NCBI GenBank assembly: GCA_013399855.1
Contig: VXAY01006251.1
Coordinates: 209,203 to 273,202, forward strand
Source: Oxyruncus cristatus
Taxonomy: Eukaryota > Chordata > Aves > Passeriformes > Cotingidae
Direction: 5' to 3'
DNA length: 64,000 nt
Below the pieces are notes generated by a model. The model searched no databases. It was not told the DNA's origin and saw only the letters and a program-made list of their open reading frames with translations. Below, in pieces: positions 63,891-64,000 of the stretch (position 1 is its first letter; each line of letters begins with the position of its first letter). The translations under genes were made by a program, and so were the position numbers.

Positions 63891-64000
63891 CACGCGGGGA
63901 GCGCGTACCACTCCCGCAGGCGTCCCGCATCCCTTATCCCCCCTCCACCACCTGCGGCCGGCGGGGCAGGGCGGGGCGGAGCGAGAGCCGCCCGCCGCCC
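63740..64000 (+). promoter_or_regulatory. CpG island with GC boxes, probable promoter at the window edge
   Basis: The last 260 bases are dense in CpG (GCGCACGCACCGCGTG, CACGCCGCGGGCACGC and others). They end in GGGGCAGGGCGGGGCGGAGC, which holds Sp1-type GC boxes, followed by GAGAGCCGCCCGCCGCCC. No TATA box is seen, as is usual for CpG-island promoters. By mammalian gene order the next gene downstream of NUDT14, in the same direction, is JAG2, so this is probably its 5' end. No JAG2 coding sequence is visible, so the identity is inferred. The island continues past the window. Confidence 0.7.

Overview
This is vertebrate genomic DNA, almost certainly from a bird. The evidence is several CR1 LINE fragments, including avian-type copies that end in the ATTCTRTG-like 3' octamer repeats, together with long introns, GT-AG splicing and no dense coding. 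Only one protein-coding gene can be named with confidence: the last two coding exons of NUDT14 (UDP-sugar diphosphatase, Nudix family) on the + strand, at 2981-3218 and 15372-15612, separated by a 12.2 kb intron. Its first coding exons were not found and probably lie left of the window.

Layout. Positions 1-15371 are AT-rich intronic DNA of NUDT14 carrying three reverse-strand CR1 pieces. One of these is an ancient copy with a short younger CR1 fragment inserted into it. Another has a 33-nt fold-back at its 5' truncation point. Positions 15613 to about 63100 form a roughly 48 kb stretch in which I can support no gene. It holds small CR1 tails (19.8, 26.5 and 44.4 kb), an ancient 1.5 kb CR1 relic (57.2-58.7 kb), a CpG-rich islet at 19.1-19.65 kb, microsatellites, one single-base assembly gap (33103) and two long but unrecognised reverse-strand open frames (36.0-36.7 and 50.7-51.6 kb). 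The right edge, 63.1-64.0 kb, is a degenerate 35-bp minisatellite that runs into a CpG island with GC boxes.

How it fits together. In mammals the transcription order is BRF1, NUDT14, JAG2, all in the same direction. If synteny holds, the CpG island at the right edge should be the JAG2 promoter, and the 48 kb between would be its upstream regulatory space. JAG2 coding sequence itself is not visible here, so this is inference.

The most noteworthy structures are a 187-bp, 98% identical direct duplication (9025-9211 and 20730-20916), the fold-back at the 5' end of a CR1, and a minisatellite whose units keep CpGs near the island but show TpG/CpA at the same places farther away. I saw no convincing undescribed gene system.
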